Assembly (NCBI RefSeq): GCF_002875705.1
Contig: NZ_MCZZ01000058.1
Location: 1-64,000 of the forward strand
DNA: 64,000 bases
Origin: Vibrio sp. 10N.261.45.E2
GTDB lineage: Bacteria > Pseudomonadota > Gammaproteobacteria > Enterobacterales > Vibrionaceae
Reading direction: 5' to 3'
Shown here piece after piece: positions 62,613 through 64,000 of this stretch. The notes beneath the pieces were generated by a model. That model saw nothing but the letters and a program-made list of their open reading frames with translations, was not told the DNA's origin and ran no database searches. Position numbers and translations under genes: made by a program. Positions within the stretch are counted from its first letter, which is position 1. Each line of letters starts with the position of its first letter.

Positions 62613-64000
62613 ATGGGTGCGATTTCAAGATTTTTTAAGCAGTTCGAAAACTCAAAGTTTGGTGATTTACTTCCGGTGTTGGATTACAACCGGAAGCACA
62701 AATACTTCGAACTCGAAGACAGTTACATTGGCTTAATGTACAAGATCGAAACGGTGCCTGCCGTAAACGATGAGTTACAAGAGCTGTTAGAACAGGTCTA
62801 CAAAGCAGAGTGGCCGGAAGATACGTTCATTCAGGTAATTTTTTGGGCAAATGATGATTTAAGTCCGTTTACCAATAATTTCTCAATGTATCACGGAGGA
62901 AGGCAAACCGGAGATACCAACGAAAGGCTGAACTCGATTTCAAAAGGTTTGATTAACCACTTTAAGCAATCGTCTCAAACAGGGTTCGGTGACAGTGATT
63001 GTCGGGCGCGAATTTTTGACTGTTATTTCGTCGTGAAAGTCCCAATGAAAGGTAATTTTGGTGTGCCTACCAAAAAGGAGCTTAAGCACTTCAACAATCT
63101 ACGAACGGATACAGAAGAGTCGTTAAACAAAGTCGGCTTGTTCTGTACCCCGTTAGATCAGTGGGGCTGGTTACACTTCATGCAAAGGCTCATGAACAGA
63201 AAAGACTCGGCAACGTGGCGCAAAGGGGATATCAATAAAAACGAAGCCTATATGCCCCGAGATCAAGTTCAGGAGCAGGGCGGGAAAGTTGAGTTTACCG
63301 AATCGCGAGTACTCATTGATGAACGGCCTATATCGATGCTTACTCCCAAGGAATACCCTAAAACGCTGGGCTTTGGTGACATGCTGAATGTCTTTAGTGA
63401 TTGGCGCTATGGGCATTCAACCGCATGGTCGAACTTTATGATCATACTGAATGTCCATTACCCCAATGCGAAAAAAGAAGCAGGTAAGGTCAAGCGTCGC
63501 CGTAAATACATGACAATGCAGGCGAACAATAAATTAGTGAATTGGAATGACACGGTTCGCTGGCAAAGAGCTGACTTCGATGAAGCCTTTACTAAACTCG
63601 AACAAAAAAAATCACGGATGGTGAATGCATATCTCCAGTTCATGATTATTGGCGATGATGAAGAGCATCTAGAAACAGAAATTGCGCGTTTCAAAAAAGT
63701 TGCGTCCACACCTGCGGGATTTGAATTGGAAGAAGACAAATACATGACTTCACCCATGTTTGTCCATTCATTACCCTTTGCACCAGACCCTGTTACCCGT
63801 AAAAGGCTAGATCGATACAACCTAGTTCCGTCAGATGTCTGCGCGTTCATGAGCCCGATAATCTCCAGCTCTTCTGGTAACTCTCCAAGTAAACCGGTAA
63901 TCCCATTTGTAACACGGGACATGTCGATGTTTGGCTTTAACCCGTTTGAAACGGATGGGTCAATGAATGGCATAGTTGTGGCTGAGTCAGGCTCAGGCAA
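62613..64000 (+). CDS. traC: TraC, VirB4-like T4SS ATPase (cut by window end)
   Basis: The 462 residues present begin MGAISRFFKQFENSKFGDLLP. They match the N-terminal half of TraC/VirB4 ATPases, with DSYIGLMYKIETVP early and the FGFNPFETDGS-MNGIVVAESGSG Walker A start at the very edge of the window. It powers pilus assembly and substrate transfer at the inner membrane. ATG 62613 is 12 bp after the traV stop. The stop lies beyond position 64000. Confidence 0.92.
   Translation, partial: MGAISRFFKQFENSKFGDLLPVLDYNRKHKYFELEDSYIGLMYKIETVPAVNDELQELLEQVYKAEWPEDTFIQVIFWANDDLSPFTNNFSMYHGGRQTGDTNERLNSISKGLINHFKQSSQTGFGDSDCRARIFDCYFVVKVPMKGNFGVPTKKELKHFNNLRTDTEESLNKVGLFCTPLDQWGWLHFMQRLMNRKDSATWRKGDINKNEAYMPRDQVQEQGGKVEFTESRVLIDERPISMLTPKEYPKTLGFGDMLNVFSDWRYGHSTAWSNFMIILNVHYPNAKKEAGKVKRRRKYMTMQANNKLVNWNDTVRWQRADFDEAFTKLEQKKSRMVNAYLQFMIIGDDEEHLETEIARFKKVASTPAGFELEEDKYMTSPMFVHSLPFAPDPVTRKRLDRYNLVPSDVCAFMSPIISSSSGNSPSKPVIPFVTRDMSMFGFNPFETDGSMNGIVVAESGSG

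Overview
The window looks like about half of a large conjugative plasmid from a gammaproteobacterium, most likely a Vibrionaceae member. That placement is inferred from gene style, moderate GC and the MOBH/SXT-IncA/C-like transfer set; no chromosomal, rRNA or tRNA gene was seen. It carries an iteron-driven Rep_3 initiator, a ParA/ParB partition cassette between two identical palindromes, a MOBH relaxase with its coupling protein, and an F-type type IV secretion system (T4SS) split over two blocks.

Layout. 1-2700 is non-coding and mostly a roughly 2.2-kb array of imperfect 107-122 bp modules with hairpin potential. 2721-10881 is the mobilisation operon: two unknown proteins, TraI, TraD, an unknown, a DUF4400/TraJ-like membrane protein and a plasmid S49 protease. 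11515-27746 is an accessory region of small, mostly unknown genes: DUF4262, a methylase-like protein, DUF3085, a cytosine-5 methyltransferase, a FinO/ProQ RNA chaperone. 28154-32691 is the first T4SS block (pilin-like, TraL, TraE, TraK, TraB and a small membrane protein). 32747-45786 holds accessory genes, a GHKL ATPase, parBA, a RecT/RecE recombination operon and a membrane/lipoprotein cluster. 45787-48270 is the replication origin: 21-bp-phased iterons on both sides of rep. 48532-60894 holds a frameshifted gene, a DsbA-like protein, a sigma-70-like protein converging on a DnaB-like helicase, a run of tiny membrane-protein genes with a VirB1-like transglycosylase, and a RecG-like helicase. 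61138-64000 resumes the T4SS (DsbC-like, TraV, TraC cut by the window end).

How the parts fit. Rep plus iterons starts replication, with a plasmid DnaB-like helicase as possible partner. ParAB and the palindromes segregate copies. TraI/TraD deliver single-stranded DNA to the TraL-E-K-B-V-C channel, and the Dsb-like proteins probably fold its disulfide-bonded parts. RecT/RecE and the RecG-like helicase offer a private recombination pathway.

Three signals are not explained by ordinary gene content. One is the structured module array at 309-2530. The second is a paired motif, C6-(44/45 bp)-G6, found in seven accessory promoters with single G6/C6 boxes in several more, including the one before the sigma-like gene. 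The third is a 21-bp box repeated upstream of the genes at 53836 and 58164. Together they suggest plasmid-specific transcription circuitry and an unrecognised cis-acting locus next to the mobilisation genes. All family assignments are from reading the sequence; no database search was run.
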